A DNA stretch of 64,000 bases from an uncultured Bacteroidales bacterium (GTDB lineage: Bacteria; Bacteroidota; Bacteroidia; Bacteroidales; Porphyromonadaceae). The DNA lies in NCBI GenBank assembly GCA_947290775.1, contig CAMYPM010000005.1, positions 1-64,000 on the forward strand. Direction: 5' to 3'. A program made the position numbers and the translations under genes. This document shows positions 55,063-64,000 of the stretch, piece after piece (positions within the stretch are counted from its first letter, which is position 1; each line of letters starts with the position of its first letter). The notes beneath the pieces are model-generated. The model worked only from the letters and a program-made list of their open reading frames with translations. It was not told where the DNA came from and did no database searches.

Positions 55063-57018
55063 ATGAAGATTAATCTAACATTACCTGACGGCAGTGTTCG
55101 GCAAGTGGAACAAGGTACAACTGCCCTGGATGTTGCACGCAGTATAAGTAGCCGCTTAGCAGAAGAAGTACTAGCGGCTGAGGTGAATGGGGAAACAATA
55201 GATTTGACGCGCCCTATCAATGAGGATGCCACGCTTCGGTTGCTTAAATGGGACGATGCAGAAGGAAAACATGCTTTCTGGCATACTTCCGCCCATCTTA
55301 TGGCGGAGGCTATTCAGCAGTTGTATCCGGGTACACAGTTCGGAATTGGACCTGCGATCGATAACGGCTTTTATTACGATATAGATACGGGCGATGTGGA
55401 ACTGAAGGAGTCAGACTTGAAGGCAATTGAGGATTTGATGCTTCAGTTTGCCCGAGAGAAGCAGCCTTTGGAGCGTAAGCCGACGTCAAAGAGTGAAGCC
55501 TTGTCCTTTTTTGAAAAGACCGGACAGCATTATAAGCTTGAGCTAATCAGTGAATTGGAGGATGGCACCATTACTACCTATACTCAGGGTCAATTCACCG
55601 ATTTATGTAGAGGACCACACTTGCCAAATACCGGTTACATTAAAGCGGTTAAGCTGACTGCACTTGCCGGAGCGTATTGGCGTGGTGATGAGAAGAGTAA
55701 GCAATTGACCCGTGTCTACGGGATTACGTTCCCAAAGAAAAAGCTGTTGGATGAGTATCTGACCCTTCTTGAAGAGGCTAAAAAAAGAGACCATCGTAAG
55801 ATAGGCAAGGAACTTAACTTATTTGCTTTCTCTCCAAAAGTTGGGGTGGGACTTCCCTTATGGCTTCCGAGAGGAACTAAATTGCGCCTTAAGTTAGAGG
55901 ACTACTTGAAAAAAATACAGAGCCGCTTTGGTTATGAACAAGTGATGACACCGCATATCGGTAATATAGATCTGTATAAGACGAGTGGTCACTATGAGAA
56001 GTATGGGGCAGATTCATTCCGTCCGATTAAAACGCCTCAGGAGGGCGAAGAGTTCATGCTAAAGCCAATGAACTGTCCGCATCACTGCGAAATCTATAAG
56101 CTACAGCCCCACTCTTACCGTGATTTACCGGTTCGCTTGGCAGAGTTTGGTACTGTGTATCGATATGAGCAGAGTGGTGAGTTACACGGGCTGACGCGTG
56201 TGAGAGGCTTTACGCAAGATGATGCACATATCTTCTGTACACCGGATCAGGTGAAAGAGGAGTTTATTAAGGTAATGGACATCATCTTCATTATCTTTAA
56301 AGCACTTAATTTCACTCAGTTTGAAGCACAAATATCACTTCGTGATAAGAAAAATCGCAAGAAGTATATAGGAAGTGATGAGAACTGGGAGAAGGCAGAA
56401 AATGCTATTATAGAAGCGTGTAAAGAGAAGGGTTTGGACGCTCATGTAGAGTATGGTGAGGCTGCTTTCTATGGTCCTAAGTTGGACTTTATGGTAAAGG
56501 ATGCTATAGGACGTAAGTGGCAGTTGGGAACGATTCAAGTGGACTACAATCTGCCCGAACGGTTTGAGCTAGAGTACACCGGAGAAGATAATCAGAAGCA
56601 TCGCCCCGTAATGATTCACCGCGCCCCCTTTGGATCTATGGAACGCTTTGTGGCAGTGCTAATTGAGCATACTGCCGGTCGCTTCCCCTTGTGGTTAGCC
56701 CCTGATCAAGCTGTAATTCTGCCTGTAAGTGAACGATTTAATGACTATGCTTACAAGGTGTGCAGGATGCTTCGTGAAGAGGGTGTGGATGTGGCTGTTG
56801 ATGACCGAAACGAAAAAGTGGGTAGGAAGATACGGGATAATGAGCTTAAACGTATTCCTTACTTGCTTATAGTGGGTGAAGAGGAAGCATCAACTGACAC
56901 TGTTTCGGTACGTAAACAAGGGGAAGGTGATCAAGGTAAGGAAAAAATCACTACCTTTGCCGAGCTTATCCGCAAACAAGTAGACGATGAAATGAATGCG
57001 TGGAAGTACGATAATTAG
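55063..57018 (+). CDS. thrS: Threonine–tRNA ligase
   Basis: A 651-residue ThrRS. An N-terminal TGS domain (1–62) is followed by the editing domain with [16 protein letters not shown] (HxxxH) and [10 protein letters not shown]. The class II core starts around 245, with [14 protein letters not shown] (motif 2 region and zinc-binding Cys) and [18 protein letters not shown] (motif 3). The anticodon-binding domain closes the protein. Editing residues look intact. First gene of thrS–infC–rpmI–rplT, an order shared with many bacteria. Confidence 0.98.
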   Translation: MKINLTLPDGSVRQVEQGTTALDVARSISSRLAEEVLAAEVNGETIDLTRPINEDATLRLLKWDDAEGKHAFWHTSAHLMAEAIQQLYPGTQFGIGPAIDNGFYYDIDTGDVELKESDLKAIEDLMLQFAREKQPLERKPTSKSEALSFFEKTGQHYKLELISELEDGTITTYTQGQFTDLCRGPHLPNTGYIKAVKLTALAGAYWRGDEKSKQLTRVYGITFPKKKLLDEYLTLLEEAKKRDHRKIGKELNLFAFSPKVGVGLPLWLPRGTKLRLKLEDYLKKIQSRFGYEQVMTPHIGNIDLYKTSGHYEKYGADSFRPIKTPQEGEEFMLKPMNCPHHCEIYKLQPHSYRDLPVRLAEFGTVYRYEQSGELHGLTRVRGFTQDDAHIFCTPDQVKEEFIKVMDIIFIIFKALNFTQFEAQISLRDKKNRKKYIGSDENWEKAENAIIEACKEKGLDAHVEYGEAAFYGPKLDFMVKDAIGRKWQLGTIQVDYNLPERFELEYTGEDNQKHRPVMIHRAPFGSMERFVAVLIEHTAGRFPLWLAPDQAVILPVSERFNDYAYKVCRMLREEGVDVAVDDRNEKVGRKIRDNELKRIPYLLIVGEEEASTDTVSVRKQGEGDQGKEKITTFAELIRKQVDDEMNAWKYDN

Positions 57019-57129
57019 TTTTCAGAGAGACTTGAATGCGAGAAAATAGCAGTATACAATAGAAAAATTGGGAAAGGAGCAAAACGAAAAGAGTAAATAT
57101 TTAGACGTGCGTAAGGCACACAACGATTA

Positions 57130-57693
57130 GTGCAGAATAGAGATAAGTCGCAACAATATCGCATCAATGAGCAGATATCGGCAAGAGAGGTGCGTGTAGT
57201 AGGAGATGATGTAGAAAGTGGCGTATTCTCCTTTAGAGAAGCCCTCCAAATGGCAGAGGATGCAGGATTGGATCTAGTAGAGATTGTTCCTGATGCTAAG
57301 CCGCCGGTTTGTAAGATAGTTGATTATCAGAAGTTTATTTATAGACAACGTAAGCGTCAGAAAGAGCAGAAAGTAAACTCTACCAAGGTGGTAATCAAGG
57401 AGATACGCTTTGGTCCGCAAACGGATGATCATGACTATAACTTTAAGCTGAAGCATGCGCAGCAGTTTCTTAGTGAGGGTGCCAAAGTAAAGGCTTATGT
57501 ATTCTTTCGCGGTCGTAGTATCCTATTTAAGGAGCAAGGGGAGGTTTTGTTACTTCGCTTCGCTACCGATTTAGAGGATGTAGCAAAGGTTGAGAGTCTG
57601 CCTTCGCTAGAAGGAAAACGCATGTATATGATGCTATCTCCTAAAAAAGGAGGAGCGCAAAGCGAAAAGAAAAATCCCAAGAAGAGCGAATAA
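57130..57693 (+). CDS. infC: Translation initiation factor IF-3
   Basis: A 187-residue IF-3. The N-domain contains [18 protein letters not shown] and [20 protein letters not shown]; the C-domain has [20 protein letters not shown]. The frame opens only after a TAA at 57112, and the sole usable start is GTG 57130; an ATT at 57126 is out of frame. Non-ATG starts are typical of infC because IF-3 regulates itself by start-codon discrimination in E. coli. Followed by a structured leader before rpmI. Confidence 0.96.
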   Translation: MQNRDKSQQYRINEQISAREVRVVGDDVESGVFSFREALQMAEDAGLDLVEIVPDAKPPVCKIVDYQKFIYRQRKRQKEQKVNSTKVVIKEIRFGPQTDDHDYNFKLKHAQQFLSEGAKVKAYVFFRGRSILFKEQGEVLLLRFATDLEDVAKVESLPSLEGKRMYMMLSPKKGGAQSEKKNPKKSE

Positions 57694-57705
57694 AATAAAA
57701 GAATG

Positions 57706-57778
57706 AGGGTAGCGATCGCACCTCGATAGATGGTGCAAGGATGACCGACCGGGCGAAGGCTTGCCCCGAGGCTACTCT
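57706..57778 (+). promoter_or_regulatory. Structured RNA leader between infC and rpmI
   Basis: A closing helix joins AGGGTAGC (57706–57713) with GCTACTCT (57771–57778), eight pairs with one G·U. Inside are two hairpins: GCACC/GGTGC (57718–57736) and CGGGC/GCCCCG (57750–57768, one bulge). This three-way-junction shape, ahead of rpmI–rplT, suits an L20-responsive regulator, though it does not match any leader I can name. Confidence 0.55.
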
Positions 57779-57826
57779 GAAGGTGACTGCCCTCTTAATA
57801 GAATAAATCAGTTAGTTAATAAGAAA

Positions 57827-58030
57827 ATGCCTAAACAAAAGCAGAAGACTGTATCCGGTGCAAAAAAGCGCTTCGCTATTACCGGTAGTGGAAAGATCAA
57901 GAGAAAGCATGCGTACAAGAGCCATATCTTGACGAAAAAGTCAAAGAAGAGAAAACGCAACTTAACCTACTCGGGCTTAGTGCATGACACTAACGAAAAG
58001 CAGGTGAAGGAAATGCTTCTTATGAAGTGA
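57827..58030 (+). CDS. rpmI: 50S ribosomal protein L35
   Basis: A 67-residue, very basic L35. It starts [20 protein letters not shown] and has [20 protein letters not shown], then [14 protein letters not shown]. The frame is open back to 57761, but that stretch overlaps the structured leader, and ATG 57827 gives the family N-terminus. Confidence 0.97.
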   Translation: MPKQKQKTVSGAKKRFAITGSGKIKRKHAYKSHILTKKSKKRKRNLTYSGLVHDTNEKQVKEMLLMK

Positions 58031-58080
58031 TCGTAACACGCAACTAGTATCGAAAATAACGAAGAAACGAATTTAGTATT

Positions 58081-58425
58081 ATGCCTAGATCAGTCAATCA
58101 TGTAGCTTCCAGAGCGAAGCGAAAAAGAATACTTAAGCAAACTCGCGGTTATTATGGTGCGCGTCGCAATGTGTGGACGGTTGCCAAGAATACGTGGGAA
58201 AAAGGTCTTACTTATGCTTATAGAGACCGCAAGAATAAGAAGCGTAACTTCCGTGCTTTGTGGATACAACGTATCAATGCAGCAGCACGCTTGGAAGGTC
58301 TCTCTTATTCTCGTCTGATGGGTGCTCTCCATGCTAATGGAATTGAGATTAATCGTAAGGTTCTTGCCGACTTGGCAATGAATGATCCTGAAGCATTTAA
58401 GGCCATCGTTGCAAAGGTAAAATAA
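58081..58425 (+). CDS. rplT: 50S ribosomal protein L20
   Basis: A 114-residue L20, needed early in 50S assembly and a translational repressor of its own operon in several bacteria. Motifs are [55 protein letters not shown] and [16 protein letters not shown]. Ends 34 bases before a strong terminator hairpin. Confidence 0.98.
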   Translation: MPRSVNHVASRAKRKRILKQTRGYYGARRNVWTVAKNTWEKGLTYAYRDRKNKKRNFRALWIQRINAAARLEGLSYSRLMGALHANGIEINRKVLADLAMNDPEAFKAIVAKVK

Positions 58426-58459
58426 CTAGTCAGAGAATATCTGAATCATATTTATCGGG

Positions 58460-58510
58460 TACAGGGAATCATCCTATGAGATGGTTCCCTGTATCGTTTC
58501 ATTTATCGCT
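58460..58510 (+). terminator. Terminator after rplT
   Basis: TACAGGGAATCATC (58460–58473) pairs with GATGGTTCCCTGTA (58480–58493), one G·U pair, 6-base loop, then a T-rich tail. Confidence 0.85.
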
Positions 58511-58616
58511 CTTTTAGTGGAGTACAAACAAAATACCTTACAACGGTGCAAGAGAATATTGCGAAGTCCCAATGCATCATTATTAAGAAGCAATGGTGGT
58601 TGTGATGCTATTTTGT

Positions 58617-58624
58617 TATCTTTG
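58617..58624 (+). promoter_or_regulatory. Candidate -7 promoter element of glyA
   Basis: TATCTTTG matches TAnnTTTG, 86 bases before the glyA start codon. Confidence 0.6.
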
Positions 58625-58709
58625 CACTGAGTACGCAGTGGACTCTGCTCGGAGGAGTTTGGTGCGTTGATGAAGCAACGATTATAGCAACGTAAAAAGC
58701 ATAATTTGT

Positions 58710-59990
58710 ATGAAAAGAGACAAGCAAATATTTGACCTCATACAGGAAGAGCATGAGCGCCAAATGAAAGGTATTGAGCTGATTGCCAGTGAAAACTTTG
58801 TCAGCGATGAAGTAATGGAGGCAATGGGCAGTTGTATGACCAATAAGTACGCAGAGGGCTATCCCGGAAAGCGTTACTATGGTGGATGCGAGGTAGTAGA
58901 CAAGAGTGAGCAACTTGCGATCGATCGTATCAAGGAGTTGTTTCATGCTGAGTGGGCTAATGTGCAGCCGCATAGTGGCGCACAAGCCAATATGGCAGTT
59001 CTGTCGGCTATCTTAAATCCTGGGGATACATTCATGGGGCTTAACTTGGATCACGGAGGTCACTTGTCACACGGCTCTGCGGTTAATAGCTCAGGTATCT
59101 TGTACCATCCTGTGGGATATAATATAAAGAAAGAGACCGGTCGGGTTGATTATGATGAGATGGAGCAGTTGGCACGTGAGAATAAACCCAAGCTGATCAT
59201 CGGTGGGGGTAGTGCTTATACTCGTGAATGGGACTACGCTCGTATGCGTAAGATTGCCGATGAGGTGGGTGCAATCCTAATGATTGATATGGCTCACCCG
59301 GCAGGTTTGATCGCAGCCGGTCTATTAAACAATCCGCTTGAGTATGCTCATATAGTAACCTCTACTACCCATAAGACGCTTCGTGGCCCACGTGGAGGAA
59401 TTATCTTGATTGGAAAGGATTTTGATAATCCTTGGGGCAAGAAGACTCCTAAGGGTGTAATAAAGAAAATGAGCCAGCTCTTAGACTCATCTGTATTCCC
59501 CGGTATTCAGGGAGGTCCTCTAGAGCATGTGATTGCCGCTAAGGCAGTTGCCTTTGGAGAAGCTCTTCAGCCTGAGTTCAAGGAGTACCAAGTGCAGGTG
59601 AAGAAGAATGCTGCTACAATGGCACAAGCATTCGTAGACAAGGGTTATGATCTTGTGTCCGGTGGTACGGATAACCATTGCATGTTGATTGACTTGCGCG
59701 GTAAGTATCCGGAGTTGACCGGTAAGGTAGCTGAAAACGCTTTGGTGGCTGCCGATATAACCGTGAACAAGAACATGGTACCATTTGATGATCGTAGCGC
59801 ATTCAAAACAAGCGGTATTCGTGTAGGTACACCTGCAATTACTACTCGCGGCCTTAAGGAGGATAAGATGCCTTATATTGTCGACTTAATTGATCGTGTA
59901 CTTGCAGATCCGGAAAACAGTAATACGATTAAAGAAGTAAGAACTGAGGTAAACCGGATGATGAAAGAGTATCCTATATTTGCATACTAA
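58710..59990 (+). CDS. glyA: Serine hydroxymethyltransferase
   Basis: A 426-residue PLP enzyme interconverting serine and glycine with tetrahydrofolate, the main source of one-carbon units. Motifs include [37 protein letters not shown], the PLP-lysine region [15 protein letters not shown] and [17 protein letters not shown]. Length and ends are normal. It stands alone with its own promoter and precedes purL, which also belongs to purine/one-carbon metabolism. Confidence 0.98.
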   Translation: MKRDKQIFDLIQEEHERQMKGIELIASENFVSDEVMEAMGSCMTNKYAEGYPGKRYYGGCEVVDKSEQLAIDRIKELFHAEWANVQPHSGAQANMAVLSAILNPGDTFMGLNLDHGGHLSHGSAVNSSGILYHPVGYNIKKETGRVDYDEMEQLARENKPKLIIGGGSAYTREWDYARMRKIADEVGAILMIDMAHPAGLIAAGLLNNPLEYAHIVTSTTHKTLRGPRGGIILIGKDFDNPWGKKTPKGVIKKMSQLLDSSVFPGIQGGPLEHVIAAKAVAFGEALQPEFKEYQVQVKKNAATMAQAFVDKGYDLVSGGTDNHCMLIDLRGKYPELTGKVAENALVAADITVNKNMVPFDDRSAFKTSGIRVGTPAITTRGLKEDKMPYIVDLIDRVLADPENSNTIKEVRTEVNRMMKEYPIFAY

Positions 59991-60148
59991 TTAACCTTAT
60001 TTACTACGGGAAGTGTGTGGCAGAGCTCACTTGTGGTGCCCTGTCGCAGCTTCTCGTTTGTACTATACAAATTGCATTTAGAATGCGACACCAAGAGCAA
60101 TGCATTCATTGCTTATTTATACAACATAGATTTATACGCTAAATTTCA

Positions 60149-63100
60149 ATGCTTAGCTATTTTTCCACCTCCCAAAAGATTTGTTATGCGGTAGAGCATA
60201 TCGCTCCTTTTAGCAAGGAGCACGAAGAGCGTTTACGCAAGCTCTTCAAAATGCAGGAAGGAGATATGGTTTCTTCCGAATTGAAAGGAGACTTTATCGG
60301 TCCAAAAAGCGAGATGGTGTCGCCTTGGAGTACCAATGCAGTTGAGATTGCTCACAACATGGGCATTGCTACGATTATACGCATCGAGTGTCTCCGTTCC
60401 GTTACCGGAAAGGATGCTAAGCTGGACCCAATGTTGGAGCGGCATTATACGAATGTAGATCAACACCTTTTTGATGCGGTCCGTGAGCGGGAGGAGATTC
60501 GACAGATTACTGATATAGCAGAATACAATCGTTCGGAAGGCTTAGCACTCAGCGATGAGGAAATAACCTATTTAAAGGACTTAGCAACGAAATTAGGGCG
60601 ACCCCTTACGGATAGTGAGCTTTTTGGCTTCTCACAGGTAAATAGTGAGCATTGCAGACACAAAATATTCAACGGACGCTTCGTGTTGGATGGTAAGGAG
60701 ATGTCTCATACGCTATTTTCTATGATCAAGGCAACTTCCAAAGCAAACCCTAATGGTCTCGTTTCTGCCTATAAAGATAATGTAGCCTTTATAGAGGGAT
60801 TCCCGTATAGCCAATTTGCTCCTGAAGATGCGGCAGCTCCCTCTGTCTATAAGGAAAAAGAAAGTGAAAGTGTACTATCGCTAAAGGCTGAGACGCATAA
60901 TTTCCCTACCACGGTAGAACCTTTTAATGGCGCAGCTACGGGATCCGGAGGGGAAATAAGGGATAGAATGGCAGGTGGTATGGGATCACTACCTATGGCC
61001 GGTACAGCTGTATATATGACATCTTATCCCCGTACTAATAGAGAAGCTCCTATTTCTCCACTTCGCGAGCGCAACTACTTATATCAGTCCCCAAGCGAAA
61101 TATTGATTAAAGCTTCTAATGGGGCAAGTGACTTTGGCAATAAGTTTGGTCAGCCTTTGATTTGTGGCTCTTTGCTTACGTTTGAACATACCGAGCCGGA
61201 GGTGCCTTATCGCTATGCGTATGACAAGGTAATTATGCTGGCAGGCGGTATCGGTTATGCAAAGGCAAGAGATGCAAAAAAAGGCACTGCCAAACCCGGG
61301 CAATGTGTAGTGGTGATGGGGGGTGATAATTACCGTATCGGTATGGGCGGAGGTGCTGTCAGTAGCGTTGATACAGGCGCCTATTCGAGTGGAATAGAGC
61401 TAAACGCAGTGCAGCGTGCTAATCCGGAAATGCAGAAGCGGGTGATGAATGTAGTGCGTAGTCTAACAGAAAGCGATGCAAATCCCATCATCAGTATTCA
61501 CGACCACGGTGCAGGCGGTCATCTAAACTGCCTTACAGAGCTCATTGAAGAAACCGGAGGTAAGATTGATATCGATGCGCTCCCTGTAGGGGATCGCACA
61601 CTCTCAGACAGAGAAATAATAGGGAATGAGAGTCAGGAGCGTATGGGCTTGCTAATCGATCAAAAGGATTATCCGCATATCCGTTCAATTGCAGAACGGG
61701 AGAAAGCCCCTATTTTCATGGTGGGTGAGACAGATGCCTCCCACGAGTTGCTGTTCTCACGCAAGCAGGGACAGGCAGCTATGCATCTTCCGGTAGATGC
61801 GCTGTTGGCTTCTCCTCCTCAAACAATAATGAAGGATAGTAAGCTTTCCATACGCTTTGCAGAACCTAATCCGACAGAAAGAGATCCTTTTGCAGCCTTG
61901 AATAAGGTGCTTTCCCTCGAGGCTGTCGCTTGCAAAGACTGGTTGACCAACAAGGTGGATAGAAGCGTAACCGGTAGGGTGGCGCGTCAGCAATGCGTAG
62001 GGGTTCATCAGTTGCCTTTGAGTGACTTAGGTGCCATAAGTTTGGATTATGGAGGTATGCGTGGTATGGCAACCTCTTTGGGACATGCGCCGCAAGTAGG
62101 GCTTATTTCAGCTGCTCAGGGTGCTATTTGCTCTATTGCAGAGGCTCTTACCAATATAGTATTTGCTCCTCTGGAGAAAGGCTTAAAGAGTATTTCTCTC
62201 AGTGCAAATTGGATGTGGCCCTCTCGCAATAAGGGGGAAGATTGCAGACTTTACGAAGCGGTAGAGGCTGCTGGTGCTTTTGCTACTGCATTGGGGATAA
62301 ATATCCCTACGGGTAAAGACTCTCTCTCCATGACTCAACAATATCCTAATGGGGAGATGGTACTTAGTCCCGGGACCTTGATCGTTTCTGCAATGGGTGC
62401 TGTAAGCAATGTGCGTAAGATCGTTACTCCGGAGTTAGATACAGAGAATAAAAAGGCCAGTTTGGTATATATAGATTTTAGTAAAACTCCGCTGGCCTTG
62501 GGAGGCTCTGCATACTATCAAAGCTTAGGCTATGTCGGTGCGGTAGCTCCTACAGTAACGGATCCAACCTATTTTGCAACAGCTTTTGAAAGTGTGCAGC
62601 AACTCATCAATTCTGGCTTAGTATTGGCCGGGCATGATGTCTCTGCAGGAGGTCTATTAGCCACCCTCTTAGAGATGGCATTTGCACTTGAAAAGGGAGG
62701 ATTTGATATCAATCTTGATGCTTTTGGACAAGAAGATATCTGTAAGATCTGTTATGCAGAAAATCCTGCGGTTGTACTACAAGTAAAGGATTTAGAGTGC
62801 GTAACTGCTGCATTGGATAAGGCTGGAGTGCGTTACTATTGCTTAGGCGGGCAGTATCGCCAAGAGAGTGATGCCGTGCGTTTTTGCTATGGTACAGTAG
62901 AGAAGAGTATCAATATAGAGGAGGCACGTAATACTTGGGCAAAGTCTTCTTACTGCTTGGATAAGTTACAAACAGAATCCTCTGACGCTGAAAGTAGATA
63001 CGCCCTTATGGGTAAGCGGCCCCTACAATGGAGTATGCCTAAGCTCTTTACAGGACATTTGACCCCGCTTAATCATTCAGATAAGAAAATTGTCGCTGCG

Positions 63101-63838
63101 GTGCTTCGTGATAAGGGTACGAATGGTGAGCGTGAGCTGGCTTGGGCTTTGTATATGGCCGGTTTTGAGGTTAAGGATGTGCATCTATCTGATCTTATTG
63201 AGGGGCGCGAAACGCTTGAAGAAGTCTCTATGCTTGCATTTGCAGGAGGTTTTTCCAATAGTGATGTATTAGGCTCTGCAAGAGGATGGGCTGCCGGCAT
63301 TCTCTATAACGATAAGGCTCGTTGTGCGATTGAACGCTTCTACGAAGATGAGAATAAGTTGAGTATCGGAGTATGCAACGGCTGTCAGCTAATGGCCGAG
63401 TTAGGGGTACTTTCTTCTAATGGGCAGATAACACATCATATGGAACGGAACCATTCCAGTAAGTTTGAGAGTTGCTTTGTTAACGTGACTATACCGGAGA
63501 CTAATAGTGTAATGTTATCTTCCTTAGTAGGAGCTACTGTGGGCGTGTGGTGTGCACATGGTGAGGGTAGATTTGAGTTTGATAACCCTATAGATACCTA
63601 CCATATTGCAGCGCGTTATACCTATGATGAGTATCCTTATAATCCTAATGGATCTCCTTGTGGCGTAGCTGCATTAACAGATGTTAGTGGGCGGCATTTG
63701 GCTATTATGCCTCATCCGGAGCGCTCTATTTATCCTCAGCAGTGTGGGTTCTATCCGCGCGCTCGAGTTAATGATGAAGTAACTCCCTGGATGGAAGCCT
63801 TTGAAAATGCCTATCGCTGGCTTGCAAAACGGCAGTAA
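60149..63838 (+). CDS. purL: Phosphoribosylformylglycinamidine synthase (large single-chain form)
   Basis: A 1229-residue FGAM synthase, the fourth step of purine synthesis. It combines an N-terminal PurS-like part, two AIR-synthase-like halves ([13 protein letters not shown] with the catalytic His region; [34 protein letters not shown]) and a C-terminal glutaminase with catalytic Cys in [13 protein letters not shown] and the HPE ending (MPHPERS). The single-chain form is usual in Bacteroidota and Proteobacteria. Start ATG 60149 follows a 158-base gap without a clear promoter word. Confidence 0.97.
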   Translation: MLSYFSTSQKICYAVEHIAPFSKEHEERLRKLFKMQEGDMVSSELKGDFIGPKSEMVSPWSTNAVEIAHNMGIATIIRIECLRSVTGKDAKLDPMLERHYTNVDQHLFDAVREREEIRQITDIAEYNRSEGLALSDEEITYLKDLATKLGRPLTDSELFGFSQVNSEHCRHKIFNGRFVLDGKEMSHTLFSMIKATSKANPNGLVSAYKDNVAFIEGFPYSQFAPEDAAAPSVYKEKESESVLSLKAETHNFPTTVEPFNGAATGSGGEIRDRMAGGMGSLPMAGTAVYMTSYPRTNREAPISPLRERNYLYQSPSEILIKASNGASDFGNKFGQPLICGSLLTFEHTEPEVPYRYAYDKVIMLAGGIGYAKARDAKKGTAKPGQCVVVMGGDNYRIGMGGGAVSSVDTGAYSSGIELNAVQRANPEMQKRVMNVVRSLTESDANPIISIHDHGAGGHLNCLTELIEETGGKIDIDALPVGDRTLSDREIIGNESQERMGLLIDQKDYPHIRSIAEREKAPIFMVGETDASHELLFSRKQGQAAMHLPVDALLASPPQTIMKDSKLSIRFAEPNPTERDPFAALNKVLSLEAVACKDWLTNKVDRSVTGRVARQQCVGVHQLPLSDLGAISLDYGGMRGMATSLGHAPQVGLISAAQGAICSIAEALTNIVFAPLEKGLKSISLSANWMWPSRNKGEDCRLYEAVEAAGAFATALGINIPTGKDSLSMTQQYPNGEMVLSPGTLIVSAMGAVSNVRKIVTPELDTENKKASLVYIDFSKTPLALGGSAYYQSLGYVGAVAPTVTDPTYFATAFESVQQLINSGLVLAGHDVSAGGLLATLLEMAFALEKGGFDINLDAFGQEDICKICYAENPAVVLQVKDLECVTAALDKAGVRYYCLGGQYRQESDAVRFCYGTVEKSINIEEARNTWAKSSYCLDKLQTESSDAESRYALMGKRPLQWSMPKLFTGHLTPLNHSDKKIVAAVLRDKGTNGERELAWALYMAGFEVKDVHLSDLIEGRETLEEVSMLAFAGGFSNSDVLGSARGWAAGILYNDKARCAIERFYEDENKLSIGVCNGCQLMAELGVLSSNGQITHHMERNHSSKFESCFVNVTIPETNSVMLSSLVGATVGVWCAHGEGRFEFDNPIDTYHIAARYTYDEYPYNPNGSPCGVAALTDVSGRHLAIMPHPERSIYPQQCGFYPRARVNDEVTPWMEAFENAYRWLAKRQ

Positions 63839-63856
63839 AATGATTTTCTTCCCCTG

Positions 63857-64000
63857 ATGCACACTGAGACTCTCTATACTCTTGCCTTGTCGTTAGTGAG
63901 TGGCTTTGGCTCACTCACGCAACGCAGGCTAATAGAGAGTTGTGGTAGTGCTATTAAGCTATTCACGGAAGCGGATAAGCTTCCAATGCTTACTCCCAAA
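63857..64000 (+). CDS. dprA: Start of a DprA/Smf-like DNA processing protein (cut by window end)
   Basis: The first 48 codons of an open frame: MHTETLYTLALSLVSGFG, then QRRLIESCGSAIKLF. This fits the N-terminal helix-hairpin-helix part of DprA (pattern L-x-x-G-x-G … R-x-L-x-x-x-G-S), the loader of RecA onto incoming single strands in transformation. The conserved Rossmann core lies outside the window, so the name is tentative. Confidence 0.6.
   Translation, partial: MHTETLYTLALSLVSGFGSLTQRRLIESCGSAIKLFTEADKLPMLTPK

Noticed and set aside
57126-57128. ATT start codon for infC, as in E. coli
   Set aside because: It is out of frame with IF-3; GTG 57130 is the only available start.
63896-63918. 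Inverted repeat GTGAGTG…CACTCAC near the window end
   Set aside because: It lies inside the dprA-like coding sequence and is short enough to be coincidental.
1-64000. Genomic island, prophage or insertion sequence
   Set aside because: No transposase, integrase, phage gene or tRNA-flanked duplication was seen, and composition looks even throughout.

Overview
The window is a single contiguous piece of a Bacteroidota chromosome, most likely a Porphyromonas species. Supporting signs are the tuf–tRNA-Trp–secE–nusG–rplKAJL–rpoBC block typical of the phylum, many copies of the Bacteroidota -7 promoter word TAnnTTTG just upstream of genes, the almost complete lack of Shine–Dalgarno sequences, a short primary sigma factor, and type IX secretion (T9SS) genes porU–porV followed by ispF. 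PorU has almost the same length as the P. gingivalis protein, and its active-site His and Cys have the same spacing (compared from memory). An intact rprX sensor kinase sits next to rprY; as I recall, P. gingivalis itself keeps only rprY, so another Porphyromonas is more likely. The base composition looks mid-40s % GC by eye and uniform. I see no insertion sequence, phage or CRISPR array.

Layout. 1–12.6 kb: 3' end of tuf, tRNA-Trp, secE, nusG, the L11–L1–L10–L7/L12 genes, rpoB and rpoC, with a leader hairpin before rplK, an attenuator-like hairpin between rplL and rpoB, and a strong terminator after rpoC. 12.7–20.1 kb: pdxB facing a thioredoxin-fold lipoprotein gene, then a minus-strand operon mutL–bioF–bioG–bioC (DNA mismatch repair plus early biotin synthesis). 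20.2–24.5 kb: rpmE2 (zinc-free L31), an HtrA protease, the primary sigma factor, and pepE facing it. 24.7–34.3 kb: porU–porV–ispF–purB, then a pseudouridine synthase and asnS. 34.6–38.1 kb: a THUMP-like methyltransferase gene divergent from prmC–recX–comFC. 38.2–41.1 kb: yceD–rpmF–fabH–era. 41.4–46.6 kb: two acyltransferases likely making glycine/serine lipids, yraN, then aguA–aguB–zupT (agmatine to putrescine, and metal uptake). 46.7–50.9 kb: the most species-specific part, with two tandem paralogous secreted proteins carrying T9SS sorting domains (one with leucine-rich repeats) and a frameshifted PepSY-like gene. 51.1–54.9 kb: rprX–rprY–rpiB and a small outer-membrane protein. 55–64 kb: thrS–infC–rpmI–rplT with a structured leader, glyA, purL, and the start of a dprA-like gene cut by the window edge.

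Most of the window is conserved housekeeping. The features least explained by known genes are a family of degenerate 21–23 bp tandem repeats, built on AAAAGATACAGAT, at three separate intergenic sites; the paralogous T9SS cargo pair; the structured RNA leader between infC and rpmI; the frameshifted gene beside one repeat site; and several long intergenic hairpins. I did not find a clear candidate for a wholly new multi-gene system.
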